DNA of 64,000 bases from Taenia hydatigena (GCA_036345935.2 JADWOT020000006.1:7910519-7974518), one strand, 5' to 3'. Counted from the first letter of the stretch, positions 15,901 through 28,284 are shown. Made by a program: numbers and translations. Notes: a model not told the origin generated them from the sequence alone.

Positions 15901-17374
15901 TCCACTAGCTTCCACTTCGTCACTGTTTATATCTACCAACTGCAGAATACTTCAAGATTGATTATAATTTATGTTTGAATACACTTTTTATTTTCAACCG
16001 ACGCTGGAGCTAGTCTCAAAGACTTGGGTTTACGCTTTTTCTGCATAATTTTTTAGCCTTCCTGATGAAAATTATATTTGTGGCCCTAATGTTGGATTTG
16101 GATGTCAGTAATTTCGCAACAGGCATCGGTCATTTGTGCAACTTTCTGTCTATGGGTTAGATGTCAAGTTCATCTTGGATTAATCGAATTGTTGACTGTC
16201 ATTCCGTTTTAACACCGAAAACCCCTATGGACGAATGTTACCAACAAGGATATTTTAGCTTTCAACGCTAAGATCGCTAGAGCCATTCACGTAATGCGCT
16301 TCCATTAATTGTTCCTTCGTCAATCGAAAAGGGGGTTTTCTACTTGAGGATTCCAAAACAATTTTTCTGAAACGGTCTGAAAGACATTTACGGACTAAAA
16401 CATTTGTTTTAAATAATCGTGATTAGCATCTAAAATGAAAATACGAAGAGTAGCTAAGGTGAATGTTCGGTTTTTAGTCATCCGTTACCTTTACCAATGA
16501 ACGGTGGTATCACTTAACTTTAATGTTTCCCGATGCATTGATCCGTCATTCTAAGCATTTAAATTCACGCCCTACTTAGGTAATTACCCACTTGTGGGCC
16601 CCACTCCTACTCCCCAATCACCTTTTAGTCAACTTTCTAATGCGCAATATGCCACTGGCCCTGGTGCTGCGCAGCTTGGTACCCTTCCTCGCCCGTCAGC
16701 TGGAGAGCGGCAGGTCGCGACATATTGCCTTCTACGCTGCGTGGGTGGACAGTGTCTTCTTGGTTAATGCCAACAGTCTGCGCAAAAGCCTTGCTCAGGT
16801 TGCGCGGCCTCGACATACCGGCGTCAACCATCTACGCCTCCTCGGTCTGGAGGAGGCGGACGCCGAGACCATTGAGGAGAGCCTGAAACAGCCAGGCGTG
16901 CTACTTGAACATGGGGAGTTCAAGATCTTCCAAGCGTCCCTTGTGAGACTGCAAACTGCGCTGGAGGGGATCAAGGCCTCCCTCATTAATCGGTATATGG
17001 AGCGACCTAACTTTCGAGACCTGGTCTGGCATTTGAATAGTTGACTTATTCATTCACATGTTTTCAGACTAGACGGTCTTGACGCTACCTGGTCCTACCT
17101 GTCACAGATTGGAAGACTTAGTCGTGGAAAAAAGGACTATCCACTCCCGTTGAAGGCGATGGAATTGGATGAAGAGGCTGAAAGTAAAATAGAGGAGTTC
17201 GAGGAAGCATTGTCAGCGGTTGAGCGGGCGGTGGATTTGGATGACCTCGACGAAGCTATGGAGAGGAAGAAGGTAGAGGCAAAGAGGGCGAGTAATAAAC
17301 GAAAAATGGAAGTAATGGAAGAGAAAAAGACGAAAAGGAAAAAAGGAAAAGAAAAAGCGACCGTGATTGTTTGA
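602..17374 (+). CDS. PWP2: PWP2/UTP1 homologue, six 3' exons (5' partial)
   Basis: Periodic tryptophan protein 2 is a nucleolar WD40 subunit of the UTPB complex in the small-subunit processome, needed for early 18S pre-rRNA processing. Exons 602-954, 3242-3425, 5735-6120, 10461-10712, 16629-16992 and 17068-17374 join in one frame (phases 1, 2, 1, 1, 2) and give 614 codons plus a stop. The translation follows human PWP2 from YRNFRT through the last WD40 blades (SCLAVDSTGELVASG, LTASWDASVRTW, GSIEGRCDL, SFAPTGDAFAVAATEG) into the helical Utp12-type C-terminal domain. It ends in an acidic then lysine-rich tail. N-terminal exons must lie left of the window, because the first exon starts one base before a codon boundary. 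Compared with human it is longer in a WD loop and in the C-terminal domain. Family assignment is firm; exact splice sites are read by eye. Confidence 0.93.
955..3241 (+). other. PWP2 intron a-b
   Basis: Bounded by GTGAGT and TTCCAG. It is T-rich on the sense strand and the short open frames inside show no family signature. Confidence 0.85.
3242..3425 (+). CDS. PWP2: PWP2 exon b
   Basis: The acceptor is TTCCAG before 3242 and the donor is GAGAG/GTGAGT. It reads VCTAYRHDGRELAVALLNAT then LGSIEGRCDLD. This matches the human segment ending in GSIEGRHDL before the linker to the next blade. Enters in phase 1 and exits in phase 2. Confidence 0.92.
3426..5734 (+). other. PWP2 intron b-c
   Basis: Bounded by GTGAGT and ATTTAG. 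It contains a perfect short inverted repeat at 4819-4839, listed separately. Nothing else stands out. Confidence 0.85.
4819..4839. repeat. Perfect inverted repeat, 9-bp arms
   Basis: GAAATCTGA, a 3-base TAA spacer, then TCAGATTTC. It lies in a PWP2 intron. Function is unknown and chance is possible in AT-rich DNA. Confidence 0.7.
5735..6120 (+). CDS. PWP2: PWP2 exon c: last WD40 blades
   Basis: The acceptor is ATTTAG before 5735 and the donor is CACCG/GTAAGT. Key matches to human PWP2 are IAYSADGQHLLAAGDSKFIC, VKRFELTVNLSLEGVQE, LLPGVRSGD and VRVASVSFAPTG. The human acidic stretch before LPGVRKGD is replaced by an Ala/Arg-rich one. Enters in phase 2 and exits in phase 1. Confidence 0.94.
6121..10460 (+). 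other. PWP2 intron c-d
   Basis: A 4.3 kb intron bounded by GTAAGT and TTTTAG. Minus-strand open frames (for example 7782-8249) occur, but they show no recognisable domain or splice context. Confidence 0.83.
10461..10712 (+). CDS. PWP2: PWP2 exon d: last blade into Utp12-type domain
   Basis: The acceptor is ATTTTAG before 10461 and the donor is TCTGA/GTGAGT. It completes the blade (DAFAVAATEGVFVYTLEKGG) and begins the helical domain (GNFSSSLDIALRLQIHSLIE). This parallels human DFTRAILMALRLNESKLVQE. Enters and exits in phase 1. Confidence 0.9.
   Translation, partial: ETHLQWRPRRVCLYTPWRRGAWQATFVASPSGSLTRWRWTRRPRRPMRDCSWRRVTSPPHWTLRCVYKYTVLSRRSLRPCHTV
10713..16628 (+). other. PWP2 intron d-e
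   Basis: A 5.9 kb intron bounded by GTGAGT and TTTTAG. It is T-rich on the sense strand. No nested gene or mobile-element protein was recognised. Confidence 0.82.
16629..16992 (+). CDS. PWP2: PWP2 exon e: Utp12-type C-terminal domain
   Basis: The acceptor is CCTTTTAG before 16629 and the donor is AATCG/GTATAT. It reads LVLRSLVPFLARQLESGRSR then HIAFYAAWVDSVFL, matching human VEKVLEFLASSFEVSRHLEFYLLW. About 50 residues (roughly 16790-16930) have no counterpart in the human protein as remembered. Enters in phase 1 and exits in phase 2. Confidence 0.87.
17068..17374 (+). CDS. PWP2: PWP2 terminal exon with acidic and lysine-rich tail
   Basis: The acceptor is GTTTTCAG before 17068, and the stop TGA is at 17372-17374. 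The start (LDGLDATWSYLSQIGRLS) parallels human HLDDLSKLCSWNHYNMQYAL. A Glu/Asp-rich helix (17156-17260) and a Lys-rich run (17267-17360) follow, as is common in nucleolar proteins. Confidence 0.87.
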
Positions 17375-17388
17375 GTATGGCTTCGCTG

Positions 17389-17394
17389 AATATA
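17389..17394 (+). terminator. Possible polyadenylation signal of PWP2 (AATATA)
   Basis: AATATA lies 15 bases after the PWP2 stop. No AATAAA is seen in the next stretch. This is a weak variant signal, so the call rests on position alone. Confidence 0.25.
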
Positions 17395-17561
17395 CACTGT
17401 ATAGTAAATCCTAATCATTTCAGATTCCGGGTGTTTTTCTTTTTCGATTTTCCTAGCCAAATAGCATGTCATTAAACAAGGGCATTCTAGTGCTTGGATG
17501 ATACCCTGCTTCGGCGAATTCGACGACATCTTAATTACTGGATGTGCTAATTTAGATTTCG

Positions 17562-17894
17562 GTGTCTTGTAATATCCACTTGTGGGGTAGCCTGAAAGGC
17601 GTGTGGTTTCAATTTCTAAGCACAGATCGTAGATATATCTACATGATAGTGGGGATTTTGCCTCCCAAAAGTGGCACGATGTTTCGGCTTTTCACCTGGT
17701 GGTTTCCGCTTAGACTGTCGAAAAGATTGCAATTTATTCAATTGAACAAGGTAGTCAGAAAGGAGGCCGTCGGAGAACTTCACATGCGAAGTGTTGGTGC
17801 ACGGAGCATAAATTGCGACATGCTAGTTGGCGAGCTCTGCGGCACAGTGACGCTTGTGCTGTTCATGGTTCGTGGCAAATTCGTGAATTGTTAA
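17562..17894 (+). other. Orphan open frame, 110 codons
   Basis: Reads MSCNIHLWGSLKGVWFQFLS and continues to a stop at 17894. The part around 17750-17885 is more GC-rich than its surroundings, as exons in this window are. No domain was recognised, and it could be a chance frame or part of an unrecognised gene. Confidence 0.15.
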
Positions 17895-18663
17895 TTTCCC
17901 TTCTGATTTTTCTCCTCGCAGTGTTTACTCACTGGTGCAGAATAAAATTTCCCGCGATCCGTGAGGAAAATCCACCGAATGCGCCTTAAAATTTGCATGA
18001 AATTAGCGAAAATTTTTTCCTCCTGTGAATGAGGGCTTCACTTGTGAGATTTCGTTAACCGCGACTTCAATGTCGATGAAAGGAGAATGTGCTATAGCTA
18101 AATCCCCTCTTGGTTAAAGCAATTTTTGAGTTAAAAATTATCGGTATAAACAAAGCATTTTGGATGTTGCGAATAGCTTCTCTATGCAATACCATTTTAG
18201 TATCGGAATAGGAATTATTTGGTCTTATAATTCAGCCCAACTGATATACAAATGGTAGGAACAAATAATGAAGTTACGCCAAAATCGTTGGCTGCGAACC
18301 CTCCAAAACTCGATTGAAAAACTTCACAACGATCAGTGCCGCCAGATTTAGGTGTGATTCGCCGCCTCACTCTCACCTCACCAATCTTGGGATTAACTTG
18401 TAATGCAAGTCGTGGTTAACATGCGTGCACATCCACGGAAGCGATGCTATAAATTCCTCAAGACTTGCAACCGTCGCGTGACTCACTTTTTGTAAGTCAG
18501 CTGGTCATTCAACGGAAATTCATTTGTAATAAAAGCATGATTAAGAAAGGCGGTGTAAAAACAAATTTCTGGCATTTCAAAATCAATGTGGGTCTGAAAA
18601 TGAACACTTTAAGTCACTAAAATTGATCGCAACAGTAATTTGTTCCAATAATTTTATGGATAA

Positions 18664-19056
18664 ATGAAAACATTTAAGGCGTTACTTCTTAAAAATATCC
18701 TGAAATTGGCTCTTTATTACCAAAATTTAACAAGAAATGCAGTACTTTCACTTTCAAACACTTCTAGCCAATTCGTCGTGGCGATGGATTTGCCCGCTCA
18801 CTATTTAGTGAAGCTGTTCAATGCTAATTCTGATCGTGAAAGTGATGGCCGAGAAATGATCTTCGCCCTACCAAAGGATGTAAATAAGAGGTTGACATTA
18901 TTTTTATCTGTCCGGTACTTGAATACTGCAGAGCTGTGTAATCAAGTGAGCGTCGTAGTACCTGTAGGAACGGAAGAGTGTCCGGTTGAAATGGCACAAA
19001 AGCAACATATATGGGCTAATTTAAATGTAGGTCACTTAAGTCCTATCGTTACTTGA
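18664..19056 (+). other. Orphan open frame, 130 codons
   Basis: An uninterrupted ATG-to-stop frame of 130 residues (ending HLSPIVT) in AT-rich DNA. That is long for chance at this composition. No domain, signal peptide or neighbouring exon was recognised, so the function is unknown. Confidence 0.2.
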
Positions 19057-20214
19057 AGCCGATATTGAAGTGTTGCAACTATGTCGGGGAGGATCACTGC
19101 TACACAAGATTTTCTGGGCACAATTTTTGTTACTTGTTAAATGAGCAACACTAAATCGTTTTAATAGTTAACATTTTAACCAAGAAAGACTGCTTGGACG
19201 AATCGCATAATCAATGCAATCCATGCCATGAATTTCTTGCAAGAAAGTTGAGGTAAAGAATGGGTCGACAAATTTTCCATCAACTAAAATAATTCTAGTA
19301 AATAAATTATAAAAATACCGGGGGAGAATTTACGCAAGGCGTATTTTATGGGATCTGAAATCTCCGTAAACTTAGAGGTTTCCGCCCAACCGTTTAGTCC
19401 ACCTTGGAACTTCATGGAAAGTGGCTAATTAGGGCTATTCAACAGTCAGAAGTGCGCCTTTGTGTGCAAAATGAAATCCGAAGATCGTTACAACCAAAGT
19501 AGGTCAGAACTTTGAATGCGTCTTCCGTTAATACAATTCGATTTCTATGTTGCGATCAGGAATGCACGTTTTCATCTCGATACCTGGGAAATTCTGTGTT
19601 ACCTAATGGGCTGCTAAACTGTTTCAGCGCTGCGCATTCGAAAATGCTTGAAAGTTGCCGTTTTTTCCAATCCATAGAAAGCGGTTGAAATCGTGATCAC
19701 GATATCGTAGGTTGTTCATGCGCAAAAGGGACACAAATCGTGTGTCAAAGCGGTCTTTTGTTTAACCCTCCCAAATTTCGCAGTTTCGTTGTCAAGACTG
19801 GCAATATGGGGATTTAAAAATGTGAGGCACCTTGATCATTCCATTTAACCGTTGTCTTAACAAAGGCATTTATAAAATTTGCCACGAGCATTAATAATTC
19901 AAATGTCCAATTGATGATGGAACCTCCAGGGGGCACTTAAAAATGTTAAGTTGTTTAAAAAGGCAATGCCACACCTGACTTAAACATTTTAAATACCTTT
20001 AGAGCTCTATAGGAAATAAGTAAATAACTTTCAAGCAGAACTTCGTCCCAAACGAACGGCATCTTCATTAAAAATGTCATGACCGCAAATCATAGATACG
20101 AAAACGATCTCCCCATTTTTTGAAAAGTGGGACCGATGTTTTGAATTAAAAGTGCTTAACTGCAGCGTCCCGAGTCTCTCAGAAGGGCTTGAGGGCTACT
20201 GGCGTGACCCAAAG

Positions 20215-20295
20215 ATCATGCCGCCCATTGGAAGCAGAATGGTAGTCTTAAGTGCCCGCGTAACCAAGACGAAGAGTTAAGCACTCCAAATATTG
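20215..20295. repeat. Dispersed repeat, copy A
   Basis: Shares an ordered series of words with the copies at 20893 and 28197: GACCCAAAG, then a GCC-CCC-GGAAG stretch, then CGTAACCAAG, GAAG, GTTAA and GCAC. The copies are diverged, so this is an old interspersed element, possibly a SINE. No terminal repeats or A-tail are visible. Confidence 0.5.
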
Positions 20296-20892
20296 CGCAG
20301 CCATGCTCTTATTCTGAGAGTCATCCTTGTTGCTCCCTTTGATCACCCACCCGGGTCGGTCATTACAACGAAAACGGTACTTTGGAAACAGAACACTCAC
20401 GAACCATCACTGGTCCACTTTAGTAATTGCACTGGATATGAAGCTCCAACCTTTTGGAAACTGCATTAATAGGAGGGAAACGTGCCGACCCTCACATATG
20501 TCCATAGCTGGCCTTAAGCATTTTGACCAAATAGCGATCATTCAAGTAAGAACAGGGTATAAAGTGGTTTGATGGAAGAGATTTGGCGGCTGTTCCTCAT
20601 TTTTTACATTGTTTTCGCTTCAATGCTGACCAGTCATACTTATCTAAATTCTCTCGCACTGTGACGAACTTTTCCAGAGGATCCACAGGCACAACTAGTG
20701 TCGCTTCAGTAGTTAAATGTTTTCTCACAGAACGCGAGGCTGGATTGGTTGCCTAAGATAGACACCATTTTAGTTCTTCTTCCATCACGTTAATAAATGG
20801 CAATCAGGAATGCAGACCAGAGTAGCTGACTTTTAGAATCGGGTTTGTTATGCGCTGCCACTAATAAAGCGTTACGAGTCTGTTGGTATGGT

Positions 20893-20994
20893 CTGCAGGC
20901 CAAGCCACCGAGTGGAGGTGCAATTACGGAACTTAATTGCCCACGTAACCAAAGGGAAGCGTTATGTAAACAACTTAAGCACTACATAACTATT
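20893..20994. repeat. Dispersed repeat, copy B
   Basis: Matches copy A most clearly over TTGCCCACGTAACCAAAG and GAAGCGTTA, followed by a short insertion and TTAAGCACTA. It lies about 0.7 kb from copy A in the same orientation. Confidence 0.5.
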
Positions 20995-23900
20995 CGTTCT
21001 TTATGCCGGTACTTCAAGCATCAAGGTTTCGGTGCAACTGACTGAAAGAGACAATGATAAAAAGGTGTAATCTTGTTTGAAACTAGCTTCCGTCAGATAG
21101 AATGCTTCACGGATTTTAGTAAGGGAACATTGAGGATGTAATTTAACTCTATAACAATGAGTGCGTTGTTGGTGTGCTATGATATTAAAAGTCACCGATT
21201 TTATTTACTTTAAATGAGTTTCTTAAAACCGATAGCAAATGTGCCTTGAAATCTACCTCTACTCTTTTTAAAAGACAATTCCCCAAACCGTATTTATAGG
21301 GACCTGCTTGTAACCACTTCTTGTCCCATCAAAGATTAAACCAGTAAACAATGTAATTTCTGCCTTATCTGTTTATTGGACTTAGCGCAAGGTCGTTTGA
21401 GGTGTTAACTTCCCCAAGATGGATTAATTCCCCAAGCATTTCGCCTGATTTACGCCAGATGATAACGAATAAGCAGGTGTGAATTGTATTAAAGGAGTAA
21501 ACAACCGCCCCCATAATGGGTAAATATGCATATAAAACGGGCTATCTCTTGACCAGAACCCACCTATATGAATCCCTGATTTGCAATAATCTGGCAATCA
21601 TTTTGGTAGTCTATGGCGAGAAAGTTAATTGGACGCGTTGGATCAGAGTAAGAAGTCCCCTTATGCTTATCAAATTCTTGAAATACTCCGAGATATAACT
21701 ATAAAGTAGAGTAGGAATGCGCTCTAACTTTTGAACAGAAACATAGAAATGGTAACAAGTTCCTTTCGAAGTAATCCGCCATCGGATAATGATGCTTACT
21801 ATGCATCGCGGATTTGTAATGAATCAAGGTTAGCTTTGGTCCTGAGCTTCTCCCTACTCCCAAATTTAAGCAGAGCTACCCTCTAGCTGCTTGTACTCAA
21901 CGCCACCGATTCTAGACAGGAGCAACATTAGTTGAGAAATTGTTTGAATCCTGCTTCGACGAATGAAAACGACGCCAATTACTGAAACACTTTTGGAAGG
22001 CCTGTAGATACCAATAAGGCGTGAATGCATTCGTCTGCGAAAGGAGCATTTCGGTTTATGTTCTGCTCAGCGTTTAGGTGTTTTGCTTCATAAACACCGA
22101 AGTCGGAAAGACAATGACTTCTGACGTGGGTATGGCTATGGTTTATGCGAATCATTTGTCTTCTGCAAGACATACAGGTTCACTAATGGTAATTATTCTT
22201 GTTAGATCAGCATGGCGATTAAAAAATACATGCTAAAAATTACGCACAAATTAACCACATTACTATGATTACAAAATAAAATGAAGGCAAGGCAATTTCT
22301 GTCATCTTTCCAATCAAAAGGTATTCCAAAATATGGAGTTTGCTTAACCCACTTGAAGCATGGAAAATGACTTTTAAATTTGTTACAAATATAAATAAAA
22401 AGTCTAGTCGTCGATACGGACAGATTATTAATTACAAGGAGAAAGAAAACAATATATTCTAAAGCATATGGTTTTGCCTCAAAATTCTTAAATAGCCTTG
22501 AATCGCTGAACAAAGTAGGTTCACTACAAATGTGCCCAGACAGAAGTGCAATACCTGGAGCGCATAGATGTATTGTTATAGTTGGGCATTAGTTCGCATG
22601 ATTTTGAACGTCTTTAAACACATTGTGGAGAAGAGTGCATGAAATGGGCGTAATAACTCACTGAAAATAGTGGTGTTTCCACGTTCACCAAAGTACCAGT
22701 GTGTTCCTTGCTAGCCTTAATCGATGCAAAAATTGAGACAATGGAATAATTAAAAGGAAGTATCTCACAAAGAATATTCTCTGTCTTTGGGATGTTTAAA
22801 TGTAAAAAGCCTGATTAATGCAGGGCGCTGAAGCCATCAATGAACTCTGATGATTTTTTGAAAACCCACGCCGCTATGGTAATACCTCAATTATTCGTTT
22901 AACTCTTCGGTTAGGCTTCAAGGACATCTGAGGTTGCGTTGGGTTGCGTAGCCTTAGGGCCATACGGATAGCCCTCTCGGCTCTTCTGTACGCCGGCAAT
23001 TTGTATCATATTTCGGCATTATTCCTTCTCTCTTCTTCACGGAAGTCTCGAGGCGCTACGCTGCATTCATGGGAACGTTAAGTGCATCCATGAAGCCAGG
23101 ATGGTGAAGGGATCAGTGCTAAATCAATTCAGCATGTACAAAGCGTCCGTCACCTATATTCCAGCATCTTCCATACCCTGTGTTGTTAAATACAATTTTT
23201 CAAAAATTGCCCACATTAGACAAAATAGTTGTTTTTGAATAAATGCTGCAGGAATTTATGGGTAAACTGCCTTTATTATTTTATTAAGGAATACTTTATC
23301 GACACCAATAACAAATTTGTTGGTTAGTAATCAGGTGATGGTGGAAATTGCCTCAGTACTTCATTGCAGAATGATTTGCTCTATAATTAAAGCAGAATGG
23401 CTGTGACTCATAAGATTTAGGAATCGCAAATGGCAAAAATTAATGCCAGCTACAAACATCTCGTTAAATCAGCCATTAACCAACCTTACTTGCAAATCTA
23501 AGGAATTATAAATGATTTTAACGCATATCATATTAAAGCATGTAAGCTTTTTAAAGTTCTGTGTTTTCTAATTTACTCCGAAAGTGTAATGAAGTGTTTA
23601 GCACAGAAATTGTTTATTTTACTAGAACAAGACTGGCGAAGAGGTCATTGCCGGTTGGATGTGCGCCATGATGCCCATGTGATGACGATGGATAGATGGA
23701 AGCCAGACGTTAAAGGTGAATGATTTTATCACATGAATTTAAAAATATAAGAGCATTTATAACTTATCTTTAGCATTCCTATGGCTTTGATGAATGTAGT
23801 CTACATTCTTTGCAATGATAATGTTAAAAGCAACCCAACATCGTGGCGCATAACGTTACTTAAACTTACGTGATTAAAAAGGATAAATGGCAGTGATAGT

Positions 23901-26900
23901 CGAATGTAAAGTGTAAGTAAGTAAGTGAGTGTTGATTTTCCGAGTTGCAAACAAACATTGTTCCAGCTCTCAGGAAAGCTACGGCTTAAATTTATCACAG
24001 TGTAGGGACTGCAATTCTAGTCAAGAATTTGGCACGCACGATGGAGGCCTGTGAAGATGAGCCAGGTGCCGTTAAAGAGGCATAGCGATTGCATCCTTAA
24101 AGAGGCTCCCTGAAAATGTTGTTGTGCAAAAATATTATTAAAAATTGTTGCAGGTGCTGATTAAATTAAGCTTCAATGGCATTAGACAGTCCTTTACTTG
24201 AACGGAGTGTCGACCACTTGGTTTTTAAGAAAATCCATTTAGAAGATGCGCTTAATACAGGCAGTCTTTTAACCTTAAATAGGCATAAAGCACAAGCATA
24301 TAGCATAAACTATACTAAGCGCTCGTTTGGGAAGGTTTTTATCGTGAGTGAGAGGATGGGTGACTTGAAGTACTCCAAGTTGCTTAATTACCATAACACA
24401 CAACAATCAATTGTCTGGTATTTTCCGGAAGCTAATTTTTTGTTAAAACAACCAACAGACTAAAATACATAGTATCGATGGAATTAGTAGGGAGCGACTT
24501 GGTATATTTCTTAAAAATAAAGTGGGCCAAAGTTTCATTTCAGGCATTAAATTTGCTTCATTCTAGATCAAACAAGTATGGAGTCACCTATTTGACTTAA
24601 TCCCATAATTGGGCATATATTTTCAGCGATTTAGTTACTACAAAGGTGTCACAACATCTTGCCTATGCCACATATACTAATAGTCCTCTCGAATCGACGT
24701 TTTCGATTACATCATTGAAGATGTCCTGGTGAGAGCAAACACTTGCTTTTGTTGGTTAGATGTTAAGTTGAAATGTCATGGCAAGAAGTTATCAGGTGTG
24801 GACGGCTAAACATGTAGAGATGCACAATAGAAGGGCTTTCGAGGCCGGATCATTATTCACTAACCATCCCCAACAAATGAAGCAAAAGTACGTAAACATG
24901 GAGAACTGGACTTAAACAGATCAAAAGAGTTCCAACAGAATTACCAGAGTTTTAGGACCTTGCAAATGTCTGGTTTGGGATAAAAATAAAATAAAACTGC
25001 AAATGGCAAGCAATAAAAGGAATTTTAAAACCAAGATTGTACTGTTAAATATCGAAAACGCAATTTGAAACTTCTCTTTTCGTATATTTTTAAAAAGTGA
25101 ATAATTTACATACTTTGCAGTTATTTTGGCTTAGTAGGGTGGTGTAACTGCTACAAAATCGCTTAAAATGTTAGAGTTAGGATTCAGTTCACATTTTATG
25201 CGGTACAGAACAGCTGCACTCATTTCATAGGTACGCGCTTGAGAAAATATTTATAAATTCAACTAGCAAGTTTGTTAGAAATCACAAATCAATTTAGGTC
25301 CATCAATCTTAATTGCTTGTAAATTTAACCGGAATCAGGGTTCACAATTTGTACTATTATTGTAAAAGCGTACTATACTCGTACGCTGCCGCTTTTACAC
25401 ACAGTTTCTTGTTTTATTCGGTCTAGAAATTTTAGAAACCCCAAGTTTTCATTAGCCCATCGAATTCGTCACTGAGCAGCCCAGTGGTATATCATAAAAT
25501 TAATTTTGCAATTCCTTAAGGGGCAGGATGATTGGTAAATTTTTCACGCCTGTTTAGAAGGCGTACAATACCATTGAAGCAAGCCAAATGAGCTTTACGT
25601 ACACTCATGAAGAACGGGATGTTAAGGCAGAGATGACAAAGGCACGAAATTAAACCATTGCTGGTATGATAGTAGCTTTGGTGTCCAGGTTTACAGAAAC
25701 ACTTTTCAAGTAACTTTACGGCAGGAATAATTATCCACGCTATTGCAATAAGTGTGTTCAAGGATGAAGTAAAATGATTAAATGAATAATAATTCGGGTC
25801 CTGATTATAGAAAAACAGCGATGAAATGGATCGTAGAGAGGTCAGAATAAGTATTAAAAATACCTAATTCCTCATGCATGACAACCTTATGCTCGGTAAG
25901 TGCGCCAGATGGCAGCCAAAACATCAGCCAAATTTCCAAAAACACGAGAATTAGGATGCTTGTAACTGATATCTCGCCTGATTCCCTGAAGACGACAGTG
26001 GTAAAAATTCTTTATACGATGATGTGAAGTGTATAGCATAGAAAGTGCTATACGTCGCCTTTAATAAACGCTTAAAAATTTAGACGGCTATTATTGCAAT
26101 GAAATACTTTAATTGGTTTCGATTGTTGCTGCTTCACATAGAATCGTATGTTACCCTGATTTTGAAATCCATTAAAATAATGCTGAGCGCAAACAAAGGA
26201 ACTTCGAGTGTGCCATTATGAATTTCATTATGTCTGAAATTTGAATTGTTAGCGTTTACAATTTTTGGCAGTGCATTGTGAAATCAGATTTTGATGCACT
26301 TAGACAGAGTAAAAAGAAGGATAAACACAGTCTCTTTGTAAAAAGTTCGTAGTTAAATAAATGTATTAATGCAGCGATAAATTTAGAATCCCATGCCACG
26401 AAAAACGCATTCAATTAAGATCATCTTATTTTTAATTAGACGTTTATAAGATTAAAGCTGAAAGTGTTAAAGACGAGAAAACAAAACTGCTGAGACGTTT
26501 CCACATGCTGCTAGAAGATTTATCGGGATGGCTTTGGGTACTTTTTTGAAATTTAAAGGGCGTTTGCACTTGTTATACCAGTTTGTTAATGAGCATTCAA
26601 TTAAAGCCCTGAGACCAACGAACTGGGAAATAAAAAAATAACTGACCCTAAAATGAATAAAATGGTCACTACAGTAAATGAATGGAGGTTTCAATCGTAG
26701 TGAATCAACTGCATAGAAAATAATAAACTGGTAAGCCAAATGACACGACTTGGACGTTTGAAGCCGCTAGCAAAAAAAACTTGAGAGGAATTTAAACTAA
26801 TGAAAAAATGGTATAATATACGATAAAGGATAACAATGGAATACAAACGCATGTCCATGCTTTAAAGTGCATGTGAAAGGTGGGTGACAGCAAGTCATTT

Positions 26901-28196
26901 CATCGGGGTTCGCCAAGATACCTGACCTTCTTTCGTCACCTGGTGCATTGCATCCACATTATTTCGCAAAAATATTCGAGTATCCTGAAACATTTTAACA
27001 ACTTCGGTGGAGGAAAGTAGCAGCTCTTAGCCAACTTTGCCGAATCAAATTTTAAAGCATTCCGGTCATAAAGCATACGTAAAAAATAAACATCAAGTGA
27101 TGTTCTACCCTTACTACCTCAAACGGGCTTTGTTGATAAGCCATTCAGCATCCGATTTTTGGATCTGACTAGGGTGCAGGTATAGGCCTGTAGAGGAATC
27201 CCAAGTTACGCACTTAAATCAAACGCTAAATTCTCGAAAGAAATCTAAAATTGCCTTAATGAAAGAATAGCTAGAAATAATTTTCACAACTTCGCATTCC
27301 AAGTAACTGCGAATGATATTATCCTCTTCAAGTAGGACTTCCCTATTGGAATACATAAGCTGGTAATCCGTAATTCCTCATGGTTGAATAAAGGTCATCG
27401 CGGGGCATTCCACGTAACTATCAAAGCGGCTATCTAAAACAAAGCAAACGACCGAAGGTTGTGCTTACTAGCTAATGCAAAGGAATTTATCATCTTTAAA
27501 ACGGAGTCGGAAGCTATTTGGCACTCATTTTACTCGAAAAACCATCTCTTTTTTGTGTATGAAACTCTATGTTAATGTCCTTTGTAGCCACAGGTATTGC
27601 CTTTGTAAAATAAATAAAATAAAATATGGCTAAAAGGAGGCACTTCGGTTTTCGTAACCTTGCCTATAATGTGATATTTAGAGCGCATTTTTGAAGAGCA
27701 AATATGCATGACAATGACAAGCTACAAGCTACCGGTGAAGCTCATGTTTCTTGTTACCACTTGTTTTGATTCTCTAAATAGATAGACATTTAGTTTGAAC
27801 GATGTGCTGGTGATTGTAAGTGGGTAAACAAGAGATGCTGTACAATTTATTTGTGGAATTGTTCCACCCCGGAAAACATTCATGCCATGCTAGTGACATA
27901 TTTTGCAAAAGTACGAAAAGCATCTCTATATGATGCTGAATTGACACGACTGCATGCGGCATAACATTAACGAAAATTAAATATATAGTACTTTAGCTAG
28001 TTTAATTAAAACTCCTCCGAAGCCATTTTTCCAAGCGAGACACCAGCAAAGTATTTGAAACCCATTTTCCTCGATACAGGGTTAGTTTTAATAATCAGTA
28101 AGCTTGGCGTGTGTGACTGTGACGCTCCGAGGCTTCACTAAAGGCTCGCGCTGAATACATACATCCAGTAAACAGTAAGAGATGAGGCTGCTGACA

Positions 28197-28284
28197 CGAC
28201 CCAGAGGCCAGCTCACCCAGCGAAGGCAATATGGCCAAACAAGCCCCTTAACCGAAGCTGCGAGTTAAACACGCACAGTATTTC
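28197..28284. repeat. Dispersed repeat, copy C
   Basis: Begins CGACCCAGAGGCCAGCTCAC and continues with CGAAGGCAATATGG, CTTAACCGAAG and GAGTTAAACACG, in the same order as copy A. It is the most diverged of the three. Confidence 0.4.

Noticed and set aside
17137..17529. Minus-strand 130-codon frame with a hydrophobic look
   Set aside because: It is antisense to the Glu/Lys-rich last PWP2 exon; the Phe/Ser-rich translation is the complement of GAA/AAG codons.
23905..23930. Short GTAA-type tandem run
   Set aside because: Only about four units; trivial in AT-rich DNA.
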